Of a DNA stretch of 64,000 nucleotides, positions 1-9,381 are shown in pieces. Source of the stretch: Arcicella rosea (lineage in GTDB: Bacteria; Bacteroidota; Bacteroidia; Cytophagales; Spirosomataceae); NCBI RefSeq assembly GCF_014204325.1, contig NZ_JACHKT010000005.1, positions 142,540 to 206,539 on the forward strand. The letters run 5' to 3'. Within the stretch, counting starts at the first letter, position 1. Each line of letters opens with the position of its first letter. A model generated the notes under the pieces. The model worked only from the letters and a program-made list of their open reading frames with translations, had not been told where the DNA came from and did no database searches. The position numbers and the translations under genes were made by a program.

Positions 1-68
1 TTTTAGAACACTTTTCTATCAATTCCTTTAAAGAGAATATGAGAAAAATACTAAAATCTTTAGATTGA
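1..68 (+). CDS. C-terminal end of an upstream gene, cut by the window edge
   Basis: Reading from base 3, a frame is open from the window edge to a TGA at 66-68. The last visible residues are LEHFSINSFKENMRKILKSLD. Only about 21 codons are visible, so no family can be assigned. The position directly before polysaccharide genes on the same strand, 24 bases before the next start, suggests another glycosyltransferase or similar polysaccharide gene; that is inference from context only. Confidence 0.45.
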   Translation, partial: LEHFSINSFKENMRKILKSLD

Positions 69-92
69 ACTACGTATAAATTTGCCCAAACA

Positions 93-1181
93 ATGTTAAA
101 AAATCTTAAGTATGTTTTGCTTGGCTTTTTAGTATCAATTTGCTTAGCTTTTTCTATATTGAGAGAGACAAAAAACAATGATATAACATTAGGAGCTTAC
201 TATTTTGATGGTTGGACAGGAGCTTATCCTAATCATATTACAAAAAAATTAGTTGATTCATTTTCTTTAAGAGAACCTAAATGGGGATGGCTAACAAGTT
301 CTCAGCAAATTGTTAATGAGCAAATTGATGAAGCATCAAATGCAGGATTGTCTTTTTTTAGCTTTTGTTGGTATATGAATTCCTCTAAAAAGCCTAGTGA
401 AGAGCCTTTAAATAATGCTTTAAAATATTTTAGAAACTCTCCCAATAAAAATAAACTTAAATATTGTATCATGGTGGCTAATCACCAAGGATATGAAATT
501 GATAAAAATGATTGGAATCTTGTTTCAAAGGAATGGTTGGAATTATTTTCAGATAAAAGTTACTTAAAGGTTAATGAGAAACCTTTACTAATTTTTTTTA
601 GTATCAATTCTTTAATTACAAAGTTTGGTTCGACTGAAAATGTAAAGAGTGCATTAGATAGTTTAAGATATGCAGCGGTTAATTCTGGACTGAGAGGTAT
701 TTCATTTGCTGTTTGTATAAATCCATCCAAAACTAATATCCAAAAGGCTGAAAGTTGTGGTTTTGATATTCTAACAGGATATAATTATCATTCGGCTGGT
801 TTTAGAGGAAATAAAATGAAAATCCCTATTGATAGTTTAATTTTTGCTGAAAGAAAGGTTTGGGATTCTTTTAACAGTCTAAGCAAACTTAATTATATCC
901 CTGTTTCTACTTTGAACTGGGATCCACGTCCATGGGCGAATACCTATAATAACTATGCTAAAGAACCTTATTATGTTGGTTTTTCTCCTGAGTCTGTTTT
1001 TCGTTCTGTTAAAAACTGTGTCAGTTGGATCAAAGAAAATACAAGAAATGCCACAAAAGAAAAAATAGCCATTTTATATGCTTGGAACGAAAATGGTGAG
1101 GGTGCTTGGTTGACACCTGGAAAAAATGGATTTAATCCATCAAAAAGACTAAAAAAAGCATTGAGTACTTCTATAAAGTAA
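93..1181 (+). CDS. WbsX-like / GH99-like polysaccharide protein
   Basis: This 362-residue protein resembles the WbsX / glycoside-hydrolase-99-like family found in O-antigen and capsule clusters. A hydrophobic N-terminal stretch (about residues 6-23) suggests a membrane anchor or uncleaved signal. The family-like block GAYYFDGW lies near residue 35, NHQGYE near 130 and WNENGEG at 331-337, matching the usual WNEWxEG ending of these proteins. Members of this family are predicted to act on mannose-containing glycans, but the substrate here is unknown. It is followed after 18 bases by a GT4 glycosyltransferase, so the two are probably cotranscribed. Confidence 0.75.
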   Translation: MLKNLKYVLLGFLVSICLAFSILRETKNNDITLGAYYFDGWTGAYPNHITKKLVDSFSLREPKWGWLTSSQQIVNEQIDEASNAGLSFFSFCWYMNSSKKPSEEPLNNALKYFRNSPNKNKLKYCIMVANHQGYEIDKNDWNLVSKEWLELFSDKSYLKVNEKPLLIFFSINSLITKFGSTENVKSALDSLRYAAVNSGLRGISFAVCINPSKTNIQKAESCGFDILTGYNYHSAGFRGNKMKIPIDSLIFAERKVWDSFNSLSKLNYIPVSTLNWDPRPWANTYNNYAKEPYYVGFSPESVFRSVKNCVSWIKENTRNATKEKIAILYAWNENGEGAWLTPGKNGFNPSKRLKKALSTSIK

Positions 1182-1199
1182 TGTTACAATTTATATTTT

Positions 1200-2297
1200 A
1201 TGAAAATAGCTATACTAGGTACAAGAGGAATCCCAAATAACTATGGAGGTTTTGAACAATTTGCAGAATACTTAGCAGATGGTTTAGTTCAAAGAGGGAT
1301 TGAAGTCTCAGTTTACAATAGTCACAATCATCCTTATCAAGAAAAGGTTTGGAGAGATGTTGAAATTATTCACTGTTACGACCCAGAGGATAAGTATGGA
1401 ACAGCTGGACAATTTATTTATGATTTAAATTGTATTCTTGATTCAAGGAAAAGAAATTTTGATATTATTCTTCAATTAGGATATACCAGTAGTACGATTT
1501 GGGGATGGTTATTACCTTCTAAAAGTATTATAACTACCAATATGGATGGCTTAGAATGGATACGTAGTAAATATTCTAAACCAGTTCAACGTTTTTTGGA
1601 ATTTGCAGAATATTTGGGAACTAAATTTAGTGACCATTGGATTTCAGATTCTATAGGTATTCAGGAGTATCTTAATCAAAAATACAAGCTTGATTCTGTT
1701 TATATACCTTATGGTGCTTTTGTTTTTGAAAACCCTGATGATAAAGATTTAGTCGCTTACCAAGTACAACCATATCAATATGATATGTTGATTGCTCGAC
1801 TTGAACCCGAAAATAATATTGAAACAATATTAGATGGTGTTGTTAATGCAAAAACCAAAAGGACTTTTTTAGTAATTGGTAAACATCAAACTAAATTTGG
1901 AGAATATTTAAAAAGTAAATTTCAATCAAGTGAACATATCAAATTTATTGGTGGTATTTATGATATTAATGTTTTGAACAATCTTCGGCACTATTCAAAT
2001 ATTTATTTTCATGGTCATTCTGTCGGAGGAACAAATCCTTCTTTATTGGAAGCAATGGCCTCAAGTGCCTTAATATGTGCTAATAGAAATAAGTTTAACT
2101 CTACTATCTTAGAGAATGATGCTTTCTATTTTTCAAATGCTAAAGAGGTAAGTTTTATTTTAGAGACGGAAGAAAAGTCAAATCAGCAAGTAAAGGTAGA
2201 GGCTAATTTTAATAAAATTAAAGAGATTTATACATGGAATCTCATCGTTGAACAATATTTAAATCATTTTAAACAAATTTATTCCATTGGCAAATAA
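1200..2297 (+). CDS. GT4 glycosyltransferase with DUF1972 N-terminal domain
   Basis: This 365-residue protein begins with GTRGIPNNYGGFEQFAEYL (residues 7-25), the hallmark of the DUF1972 / rhamnosyltransferase-like N-terminal domain of bacterial GT4 enzymes. A C-terminal donor-binding half contains HSVGGTNPSLLEAMAS, the loop that contacts the nucleotide sugar. It probably adds one sugar, plausibly rhamnose given the rfb genes directly downstream, to a lipid-linked repeat unit on the cytoplasmic face of the membrane. Donor and acceptor cannot be read from the sequence. It is 62 bases from rfbB. Confidence 0.88.
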   Translation: MKIAILGTRGIPNNYGGFEQFAEYLADGLVQRGIEVSVYNSHNHPYQEKVWRDVEIIHCYDPEDKYGTAGQFIYDLNCILDSRKRNFDIILQLGYTSSTIWGWLLPSKSIITTNMDGLEWIRSKYSKPVQRFLEFAEYLGTKFSDHWISDSIGIQEYLNQKYKLDSVYIPYGAFVFENPDDKDLVAYQVQPYQYDMLIARLEPENNIETILDGVVNAKTKRTFLVIGKHQTKFGEYLKSKFQSSEHIKFIGGIYDINVLNNLRHYSNIYFHGHSVGGTNPSLLEAMASSALICANRNKFNSTILENDAFYFSNAKEVSFILETEEKSNQQVKVEANFNKIKEIYTWNLIVEQYLNHFKQIYSIGK

Positions 2298-2359
2298 CAA
2301 TAGATTTATTGTGATATAAATCTATTGGATAAAGTCTAATTTTAACACAAATTTAATTT

Positions 2360-3412
2360 ATGAAGAAACTATTAATCACGGGCGGAGCAGGATTCATTGG
2401 CTCGCATGTTGTCAGACTATTTGTTACAAAGTATCTCGATTATCAAATTTTCAATTTGGATAAATTGACTTATGCTGGTAATTTGGAGAATTTGAGAGAC
2501 ATTGAAAATCAACCTAATTATACTTTTGTAAAAGGTGATATTGTTGATGCTAGTTTTATTGACGCTTTATTTGCTGAACATCAGTTTGATGGGGTTATTC
2601 ACTTAGCCGCTGAATCTCACGTGGATAGGTCAATTACTGATCCGATGGCTTTTGTGATGACCAATGTTGTAGGTACTTGTAATTTGTTGAACGCTGCTAA
2701 AAATACTTGGAAGGCATCTGGTTATGAAGGTAAGCGTTTTTATCATGTTTCTACGGATGAGGTTTATGGAGAATTACATAATCCAGAAGATTTCTTTACA
2801 GAAACAACTCCATACGATCCTCGTTCTCCTTATTCTGCTTCAAAGGCTTCTTCCGACCACTTTGTAAGAGCTTATGGTAATACTTACAAATTGCCTGTAG
2901 TAATCACAAACTGTTCTAACAATTATGGTCCGAATCATTTCCCTGAGAAATTATTGCCTTTAATGATTCACAACATCTTGAACAATAAACCGCTTCCTGT
3001 TTATGGAAAAGGTGAAAATGTAAGAGATTGGCTATTTGTGGTTGACCATGCTAGAGCCATTGATACTGTTTTCCATCATGGTGTTTTAAATGAAACCTAC
3101 AATATCGGTGGATTTAACGAATGGAAAAATATAGACATCGTTAAATTAGTTTGTAAAACGATGGACAGCAAACTTGGAAGACCAGAAGGAACTTCGGAAC
3201 AACTAATCACTTATGTAACTGACCGTGCTGGACATGATTTGAGATACGCTATCGACGCTACAAAAATCATGAACGAATTAGGCTGGAAACCATCTTTACA
3301 ATTTGAAGAAGGGCTTGAGAAAACAGTAGATTGGTTTTTGAACAACCAAGAATGGCTTGATAATGTTACTTCTGGAAATTATCAGGAATATTATAAAAAA
3401 ATGTACTCTTAA
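2360..3412 (+). CDS. rfbB: dTDP-glucose 4,6-dehydratase
   Basis: RfbB converts dTDP-glucose to dTDP-4-keto-6-deoxyglucose, the second step of dTDP-L-rhamnose synthesis, in the cytoplasm. The 350-residue length is typical. The NAD-binding GGAGFIGSH is at residues 8-16, the catalytic-loop STDEVYG at 131-137, and the extended-SDR pair Tyr158/Lys162 in YSASK. It is followed by rfbA after an 84-base spacer holding an inverted repeat, then rfbC. The order B-A-C with rfbD displaced downstream is described separately. Assignment is secure. Confidence 0.97.
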   Translation: MKKLLITGGAGFIGSHVVRLFVTKYLDYQIFNLDKLTYAGNLENLRDIENQPNYTFVKGDIVDASFIDALFAEHQFDGVIHLAAESHVDRSITDPMAFVMTNVVGTCNLLNAAKNTWKASGYEGKRFYHVSTDEVYGELHNPEDFFTETTPYDPRSPYSASKASSDHFVRAYGNTYKLPVVITNCSNNYGPNHFPEKLLPLMIHNILNNKPLPVYGKGENVRDWLFVVDHARAIDTVFHHGVLNETYNIGGFNEWKNIDIVKLVCKTMDSKLGRPEGTSEQLITYVTDRAGHDLRYAIDATKIMNELGWKPSLQFEEGLEKTVDWFLNNQEWLDNVTSGNYQEYYKKMYS

Positions 3413-3417
3413 ATTGC

Positions 3418-3496
3418 TTTAAGCAATAGGCTACAAGCAATAAGCATTTTATGAAATTGCCTGTAGCCTATCGCCTACAGCCTAAAGCTATAAGAA
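3418..3496 (+). repeat. Intercistronic inverted repeat between rfbB and rfbA
   Basis: The 84-base spacer holds ATAGGCTACA (from about 3427) and its exact complement TGTAGCCTAT (to about 3471), a 10-bp stem extended on the loop side by partial AGCAA/TTGCC pairing. The sequence is word-like (repeats of AAGCAATA and CCTACAGCCTAAAGC) and belongs to the same type of intergenic element seen before kdgK and the peroxiredoxin. There is no T-run after the stem, so it is not a typical terminator; it may mark an mRNA-processing or partial attenuation point. Confidence 0.55.
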
Positions 3497-4357
3497 ATGA
3501 AAGGAATTATTTTAGCAGGCGGTTCGGGGACTCGTCTTCATCCATTAACCTTGGCAGTAAGTAAACAATTAATGCCTGTTTACGATAAACCGATGATTTA
3601 CTATCCACTTTCAATTCTGATGTTGGCGGGTATTAAAGAAATCTTAATTATTTCAACTCCACACGATTTACCACATTTCAAAAAGCTTTTGGGAGATGGT
3701 TCGCAAATCGGTTGTAGATTTGAATATGCAGAACAACCTTTACCAAATGGATTAGCTCAGGCTTTTGTAATTGGAGAAGAATTTATTGGTGATGATAAAG
3801 TAGCGTTGGTTTTAGGTGATAATATTTTCTACGGAAGTGGATTAAGTAAATTACTTCAAGCCAACAACGACCCAGAAGGTGGCGTAGTGTATGCTTACCA
3901 AGTCCATGACCCAGAAAGATATGGAGTAGTAGAATTTGATGATGATTTTAATGTACTTTCGATTGAAGAAAAGCCTTTGAAACCAAAATCAAATTATGCA
4001 GTTCCAGGTTTGTATTTTTATGATAACTCAGTGGTTGAAATCGCAAAAAACATAGCACCTTCACCAAGAGGAGAATATGAAATTACGGATGTAAACAAAG
4101 AGTACTTGAAACAAGGGAAATTGAAAGTGGGTGTATTGAACAGAGGAACAGCTTGGTTAGATACTGGTACTTTTGAATCCCTTATGCAAGCAGGACAATT
4201 TGTGCAAGTGATTGAAGAAAGACAAGGATTAAAAGTAGGTTGTATTGAAGAAGTAGCTTACAGAATGGGATTCATTGATAAAGAACAACTCAAGAAAATA
4301 GCAGAACCACTGGTTAAAAGTGGTTATGGTAAGTATTTACTAGGTTTGTTAGATTAA
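3497..4357 (+). CDS. rfbA: Glucose-1-phosphate thymidylyltransferase
   Basis: RfbA joins dTTP and glucose-1-phosphate to give dTDP-glucose, the entry step of dTDP-rhamnose synthesis. The nucleotidyltransferase signature [11 protein letters not shown] lies at residues 8-18, and the family blocks [18 protein letters not shown] and GDNIFYG follow in order. The 286-residue length is normal for the short RmlA form. It ends 41 bases before rfbC on the same strand. Allosteric feedback by dTDP-rhamnose is known for the family and not testable here. Confidence 0.97.
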   Translation: MKGIILAGGSGTRLHPLTLAVSKQLMPVYDKPMIYYPLSILMLAGIKEILIISTPHDLPHFKKLLGDGSQIGCRFEYAEQPLPNGLAQAFVIGEEFIGDDKVALVLGDNIFYGSGLSKLLQANNDPEGGVVYAYQVHDPERYGVVEFDDDFNVLSIEEKPLKPKSNYAVPGLYFYDNSVVEIAKNIAPSPRGEYEITDVNKEYLKQGKLKVGVLNRGTAWLDTGTFESLMQAGQFVQVIEERQGLKVGCIEEVAYRMGFIDKEQLKKIAEPLVKSGYGKYLLGLLD

Positions 4358-4398
4358 AAAGATAATCATTTTATAACCAAACACACTAAATTAATTCA

Positions 4399-4932
4399 AT
4401 GAAAGTTACTGAAGCTAGTTTAAAGGATGTACTCATTATAGAACCACCAGTATTTGGAGATGCTAGAGGGGTGTTTTTTGAATCATTCAACAGTATTACA
4501 TGGGCTAAACAAGGTTTGCCGTCAGAGTTTGTACAAGACAATCAGTCTTTTTCTGTAAAAGGTGTTTTAAGAGGCTTACATTTTCAACAAGGAGAATTTG
4601 CCCAGGGGAAACTTGTTAGAGTAATTACAGGAAGAGTGCTAGATGTAGCAGTAGATATTAGACCTGATTCTCCAACTTTTGGAAAATGGGAGTTTTTTGA
4701 GTTAGATGGAAAGTCTAATAAAATGGTTTATATTCCAGTAGGTTTTGCTCATGGTTTTTTAGCTTTGGAGGATAGCATTTTCTCTTATAAATGTACGGCA
4801 GGCTACAATAAAGCATCAGAAGGAGGAATCATTTGGAATGACCCAGTACTGAAAATTGAGTGGCCAGTTGAAAATCCAAATATATCTGATAAAGATTTGA
4901 TATTGCCCACATTTGAATCTTACTTTAAGTAA
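4399..4932 (+). CDS. rfbC: dTDP-4-dehydrorhamnose 3,5-epimerase
   Basis: RfbC epimerises dTDP-4-keto-6-deoxyglucose at C3 and C5. The 177-residue protein is a single RmlC cupin. His61 in GVLRGLHFQ is the expected catalytic base and Tyr130 the expected acid. DARGVFFESF (21-30) and the basic substrate-binding GKLVRVITGRVLDVAVDIR segment are conserved. It follows rfbA closely; the next gene is gmd after 235 bases, so an operon break or separate promoter is possible there. Confidence 0.96.
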   Translation: MKVTEASLKDVLIIEPPVFGDARGVFFESFNSITWAKQGLPSEFVQDNQSFSVKGVLRGLHFQQGEFAQGKLVRVITGRVLDVAVDIRPDSPTFGKWEFFELDGKSNKMVYIPVGFAHGFLALEDSIFSYKCTAGYNKASEGGIIWNDPVLKIEWPVENPNISDKDLILPTFESYFK

Positions 4933-5167
4933 TAGAGTATTTTTTTGCTAGTAAGTACTGAATAAGTTGTGGATTAGAATAATTCAATTTTGAATATGCC
5001 TTTAAATAGTTTTGCTTAGATTAATTATATTATCTAAATTAGCGTTTTAGCAATAGGAAGCCTTTTCTATCCTGCGTTTGGTTGTTGAGTAGGTAAAGCC
5101 CTAAATTGTTTAATCAATTTTTAATACTAAAATGCTGATTGATTTCAGTAAAATTAATTAAAGTTAT

Positions 5168-6235
5168 ATGAAAAAAGCCCTTATTACAGGCGTTACTGGT
5201 CAAGATGGTGCTTATTTAGCGGAGTTATTATTGTCGAAGGGGTACATAGTTCATGGTATAAAAAGACGGAGTTCTTTAATTAACACAGCTAGAATTGACC
5301 ATTTATATGAGGATTTGCATGAGGATGGCGTTCGTTTTGTGATGCATTATGGAGATTTATCCGATTCAACTAATATAATTCGGATTATTCAGGAGGTTCA
5401 ACCCGATGAGATTTATAATTTGGGAGCAATGTCTCATGTGAAAGTGTCCTTTGATGAACCAGAATATACGGCACAAGTTGATGGTATTGGCACATTGAGA
5501 ATTCTTGAGGCGGTACGCTTGTTAGGATTGACCCAAAAAACCAAAATTTATCAAGCCTCAACATCAGAACTGTACGGTTTAGTGCAAGAGGTTCCTCAGT
5601 CCGAGTCCACTCCATTTTATCCTCGATCGCCGTATGCAGTCGCAAAAATGTATGCTTATTGGATTACCGTAAATTACAGAGAGGCCTACAATATGTTTGC
5701 TGTGAATGGAATATTGTTTAATCATGAATCTCCATTGAGGGGAGAGACTTTTGTTACAAGAAAAATCACTAGAGGGGTATCTCAAATAGCTTTAGGGCTT
5801 CAAGATAAACTATACTTAGGGAATTTGGATGCTCAAAGAGATTGGGGGCATGCAAAAGATTATGTGGAAGCCATGTGGCTAATTTTACAACAAGATACTC
5901 CAGAGGATTTTGTGATTGCTACTGGTGTAACAACAAAAGTGCGTGAATTTGTAAGGATGGCATTTGCAGAACTAGCGATTGAAATTGATTTTGAAGGTGA
6001 GGGGGTTAATGAAATTGGAGTTGTAAGGGCTTGTGGAAATCCACTGTATCAGGTTGAACTGGGGAAAAAAGTTGTTGAAGTTGATGAAAGGTATTTTCGC
6101 CCAACAGAGGTGGATTTATTAATTGGTGATCCTACAAAATCTAAAACAAAATTAGGATGGCAACCTATATATGATTTAGCCGCTTTGGTAAAAGATATGA
6201 TGCAAGCTGATATTAAGTTGTTTAATTCCAAATAA
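5168..6235 (+). CDS. gmd: GDP-mannose 4,6-dehydratase
   Basis: Gmd converts GDP-D-mannose to GDP-4-keto-6-deoxymannose, precursor of GDP-fucose, GDP-rhamnose or GDP-perosamine. Residues 8-14 form the NADP-binding GVTGQDG, STSELYG follows at 131-137, and the catalytic Tyr156/Lys160 pair sits in YAVAK. The full length of 355 residues is slightly short for the family. It stands between rfbC and rfbD, which belong to a different nucleotide-sugar pathway, and no GDP-fucose synthase, rmd or perosamine synthase is visible in this window. The family motif NLAAQSHV reads NLGAMSHV here. Confidence 0.95.
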   Translation: MKKALITGVTGQDGAYLAELLLSKGYIVHGIKRRSSLINTARIDHLYEDLHEDGVRFVMHYGDLSDSTNIIRIIQEVQPDEIYNLGAMSHVKVSFDEPEYTAQVDGIGTLRILEAVRLLGLTQKTKIYQASTSELYGLVQEVPQSESTPFYPRSPYAVAKMYAYWITVNYREAYNMFAVNGILFNHESPLRGETFVTRKITRGVSQIALGLQDKLYLGNLDAQRDWGHAKDYVEAMWLILQQDTPEDFVIATGVTTKVREFVRMAFAELAIEIDFEGEGVNEIGVVRACGNPLYQVELGKKVVEVDERYFRPTEVDLLIGDPTKSKTKLGWQPIYDLAALVKDMMQADIKLFNSK

Positions 6236-6327
6236 TCTATGGATGCATTAGAACTCAGTTGTTTTAATTTTCGATAAGATTTAATAATAATAATTATTCA
6301 TGTCTTACTAATAAACTTAATGATTGT

Positions 6328-7182
6328 ATGAATATTTTAGTTTTTGGAGGTGTTGGTCAGTTAGGTCAGTGCCTAAAAAAAGTAGCAGATAGCAAAGGAA
6401 TAGATGGATTAATCTATTTAGATGAGATTCAAGGAAATATACTTGATGTTCAATTGTTAAATAGTTTATTTGAACAATATCAACCTCAATATGCTATTAA
6501 TTGTGCTGCCTATACTGCTGTAGATAAGGCTGAGGATGAGGTTGATTTATCACGTTTAATAAATAAAACTGGTGCTGAAAATATTGCTAAAGTTTGTGTT
6601 AAGCATAATACAACTTTAATTCATATTTCAACAGATTTTGTATTTGAAGGAAAGCTAGCCAAAGCATTGAATGAGGAAGATATTGCTGAGCCCATCAACG
6701 TATATGGCTTAACAAAATTAGAAGGAGAGCAAGGTATATCACAGATAACTAGTCAATATTTTACATTAAGAACTAGTTGGTTATATTCTGAGTTTGCAAA
6801 TAATTTCGTTAAAACGATGTTAAGATTAGGTAAAGAAAGAGAGGAGCTAGGGGTGATTATTGATCAAGTAGGTTCTCCAACTTATGCAGTTGATTTAGCA
6901 GGCTGTATTTTGGAAATAATTACTTCTAAAAGTGATGCTTATGGTTTATATCATTATAGTAATGAAGGTGTAACTTCTTGGTATGACTTTGCTAAGGCAA
7001 TTTTTGAATTTTCTAATTACTCAGTTAAAGTAAAGCCTCTAAAGACTTCCGAGTATCCTACAAAAGCAACGAGGCCTCTTTATTCTGTAATGGATAAAAG
7101 TAAGATTAAGAGTTTATTAGGTATTCAAATTCCTTATTGGAGAGATAGTTTAGCTATTTGTATAAAAGAACTCGGATTCTAA
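6328..7182 (+). CDS. rfbD: dTDP-4-dehydrorhamnose reductase
   Basis: RfbD reduces dTDP-4-dehydro-L-rhamnose to dTDP-L-rhamnose, completing the pathway with rfbB, rfbA and rfbC. The 284-residue protein has the GGVGQLGQ nucleotide-binding turn at residues 7-14, NCAAYTAVDKAE in the middle of the domain, STDFVFEG, and the SDR Tyr/Lys pair in VYGLTKLEGE. It is followed by a strong terminator at 7253-7288, which probably ends the polysaccharide operon. Confidence 0.95.
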   Translation: MNILVFGGVGQLGQCLKKVADSKGIDGLIYLDEIQGNILDVQLLNSLFEQYQPQYAINCAAYTAVDKAEDEVDLSRLINKTGAENIAKVCVKHNTTLIHISTDFVFEGKLAKALNEEDIAEPINVYGLTKLEGEQGISQITSQYFTLRTSWLYSEFANNFVKTMLRLGKEREELGVIIDQVGSPTYAVDLAGCILEIITSKSDAYGLYHYSNEGVTSWYDFAKAIFEFSNYSVKVKPLKTSEYPTKATRPLYSVMDKSKIKSLLGIQIPYWRDSLAICIKELGF

Positions 7183-7252
7183 ATAAGATTGGCGAATAGG
7201 ATTTTAAAAAGAGAATTTATAATCTATTCTTTGATAAAACCAAAAGATGAAT

Positions 7253-7288
7253 AAAAAGCCACCAATCTTTAAAGATGGTGGCTTTTTT
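7253..7288 (+). terminator. Rho-independent terminator after rfbD
   Basis: AAAAAGCCACCA pairs with TGGTGGCTTTTT around a short loop containing ATCTTTAAAGA, which can itself extend the stem. A T-run follows. It lies 70 bases after the rfbD stop and before a change of promoter region. Confidence 0.85.
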
Positions 7289-7305
7289 AATACTTATTTT
7301 ATTCT

Positions 7306-7398
7306 TTAAAAATTAATAAAATAAGTCAGTGCTGCCAAAAGGATGATTAAAGTAATTCTTCCCCATATTTGAAGTGTGTATTTTGATTCATTGCTCAT
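7306..7398 (-). CDS. Possible 30-residue membrane miniprotein
   Basis: On the minus strand, an ATG at 7396-7398 opens a 30-codon frame ending in TAA at 7306-7308. The product starts MSNESKYTLQIWGR and continues with a hydrophobic stretch ITLIILLAALTYFINF, long enough for one membrane segment. It has no recognisable ribosome site, which is usual in this phylum, and it stands alone between rfbD and a WcaJ-type gene. The polar-then-hydrophobic pattern is suggestive, but a frame this short can arise by chance and no family is recognised. Confidence 0.3.
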   Translation of the reverse strand: MSNESKYTLQIWGRITLIILLAALTYFINF

Positions 7399-7637
7399 AA
7401 TGTAAAGGAGGTTTAAGATATGTAAATGATAAACAAAACTAAATTGTATTCAAATTTACGATTATTTAAGCTAAATTTAGTTGAAATAAGTCATCAATTT
7501 ATTAAACGGTAGTTATTTAAGTTGTTTTGTAAATATTCTAAGAAGTAATTGTTTTTTGTTTTAGGCTTGAAAATTAAATCCAATTATTGTCATTCGACAT
7601 TCATAATTTGCTAACATCACCAAAAATATAATCTATT

Positions 7638-9032
7638 ATGCCTCAAAGTATAAGTAAAGTGAGCTATTTCAGGTTGTTGTCTGATATCATAGCTATTGCA
7701 TGTGTTTTTACATTTTCTTCATTTATCACCAAACCTGAATTTGAAAAAAGTGATAGTATATTATTATTATTATTACTGATAGGGTGGTATTTTTCTACTA
7801 AAATCTCTAGTACTTATGATGATTTTAGAACGGAAAGGTATATTGGAGAATTGTTATTGATTTTTCAGAATGTATTAGTGCAGTCTATCATTGCAGGACA
7901 AGTCTTATTCATTTTGAATAGACATGAATATACTCGTAGATTTGTTTTTGTTTATATTCTAATACTATTAATAGTTTTAATTATTAAAAACTACATTATT
8001 AAAAAAATACTATTAAGGTACCGTCAAAAAGGTCGTAATATCAAAAATGTTGTTTTTGTTGGTTATAATGAAATTACATCTAATCTAATATCACAAATTC
8101 AAGATAATCCTCACTATGGATTTAAAGTAATTGGTATTATCGCTAAAGAGGAAGAAGGCTATGATTTTGGTGGAAATACATATTTAGGTGATTTACAAAA
8201 ATTTCTCAACATGAATGAGGATTATAAAATTGATGAAATCATTATCACTACTGAAGAAATCTCTAATCATTTAATGCAAAAGATATTTGTATTATCCGAG
8301 AAAAGAGCCATCAGAACTAAAATTGTTCCGAATTATATTACTTATTACCCAAGTAGATTGCAATTCAAGTTTTTTGGAAACTATCCGCTAATTACTTTTA
8401 GAAGCGAGCCTTTACAGGAATATCATTGGAGATTAGTAAAAAGAGTTTTTGACATTGTATTCTCATTATTTGTCTTTGTATTTATTTTTTCATGGTTATT
8501 CCCGATTGTAGCGATTTTAATTAAATTGGATTCTAAAGGTCCAGTATTTTTCAGACAGTATCGTTGGGGAAAGGATAATAAGAAATTCAAATGTTTCAAG
8601 TTTAGGTCGATGAAACCTGAAAGTAATGATGTTACTGAAAAAGGTACATTTAATCAAGCTCAAATGAATGATCCAAGAATTACAAAGTTAGGTCAGTTTT
8701 TGAGGTCATCAAGCTTAGATGAATTGCCTCAGTTTATCAATGTTTTATTAGGTGATATGTCAATAGTTGGCCCAAGACCACATGCACATGAGCATAATAT
8801 TAGAACCAAAGATGAGGTAGATAGCTATTTGGTAAGACATTGGATTAAGCCAGGAATCACAGGATGGGCTCAAGTAAATGGATATAGAGGGGAAACTAGA
8901 ACTATTGAACAGATGGAACAAAGAGTAAAATATGATATTTGGTACATCGAAAATTGGTCTTTAGGATTAGACTTTAAAATTATATTCATGACAGTCTATA
9001 ATGTAATTAAGGGAGAAGAAATGGCATATTGA
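7638..9032 (+). CDS. Undecaprenyl-phosphate glucose phosphotransferase (WcaJ type), copy 1
   Basis: This 464-residue inner-membrane enzyme transfers a sugar-1-phosphate to undecaprenyl phosphate, starting exopolysaccharide repeat-unit assembly. About four N-terminal membrane segments (residues 10-125) precede a nucleotide-binding-like soluble domain (FVGYNEITSNLI), a fifth hydrophobic segment (about 275-300) and the C-terminal bacterial sugar transferase domain. The latter shows FKFRSM, SLDELPQFINVLLGDMSIVG, PRPHAHEHN and KPGITGWAQVNGYRGET. A paralogue follows after 349 bases. It is preceded by rfbD's terminator, so it has its own promoter region. Sugar specificity is unknown. Confidence 0.93.
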   Translation: MPQSISKVSYFRLLSDIIAIACVFTFSSFITKPEFEKSDSILLLLLLIGWYFSTKISSTYDDFRTERYIGELLLIFQNVLVQSIIAGQVLFILNRHEYTRRFVFVYILILLIVLIIKNYIIKKILLRYRQKGRNIKNVVFVGYNEITSNLISQIQDNPHYGFKVIGIIAKEEEGYDFGGNTYLGDLQKFLNMNEDYKIDEIIITTEEISNHLMQKIFVLSEKRAIRTKIVPNYITYYPSRLQFKFFGNYPLITFRSEPLQEYHWRLVKRVFDIVFSLFVFVFIFSWLFPIVAILIKLDSKGPVFFRQYRWGKDNKKFKCFKFRSMKPESNDVTEKGTFNQAQMNDPRITKLGQFLRSSSLDELPQFINVLLGDMSIVGPRPHAHEHNIRTKDEVDSYLVRHWIKPGITGWAQVNGYRGETRTIEQMEQRVKYDIWYIENWSLGLDFKIIFMTVYNVIKGEEMAY

Positions 9033-9061
9033 TTTATAAAGAATCCAAGTTTTTATTAACT

Positions 9062-9102
9062 CAGAAAGCAATGCAACATAAATAGTGCATTGCTTTTTCT
9101 GT
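9062..9102 (+). terminator. Terminator after WcaJ copy 1
   Basis: AGAAAGCAATGCA (9063-9075) pairs with TGCATTGCTTTTTCT starting at 9086, with an AT-rich loop. A T-run sits inside the descending arm. It separates the two WcaJ-type paralogues into distinct transcription units. Confidence 0.75.
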
Positions 9103-9308
9103 TTTTGATAAAATATTGTAATATTTTAATTTTTATTGTGTTTATTTTGCAAATATTTTTTTTACAATGTAAAGTAGAATGCAAGAAAAGTTATCTATTT
9201 AATTTACTGTTTATCAGTTGTTTATAAAATGATATGTTTTGTAGAGATGCTTTTGGGTAATTTTTATCAACTGTAAAATGCTTATTAATATACCGTTTAA
9301 TAGATTTT

Positions 9309-9340
9309 TTTGGGACTATCCAACATAGATTGTAAATTTG
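9309..9340 (+). promoter_or_regulatory. Bacteroidota-type promoter for WcaJ copy 2
   Basis: TTTG at 9309-9312 and TAAATTTG at 9333-9340, spaced by 20 bases, match the Bacteroidota primary-sigma consensus TTTG-N19-TAnnTTTG. The start codon of the second WcaJ-type gene is 42 bases downstream. The remaining sequence from 9103 to 9308 is AT-rich and shows no further gene. Confidence 0.6.
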
Positions 9341-9381
9341 CTTTAAGAGAACTCAATCAATAGCACATTAAATATAAATTT

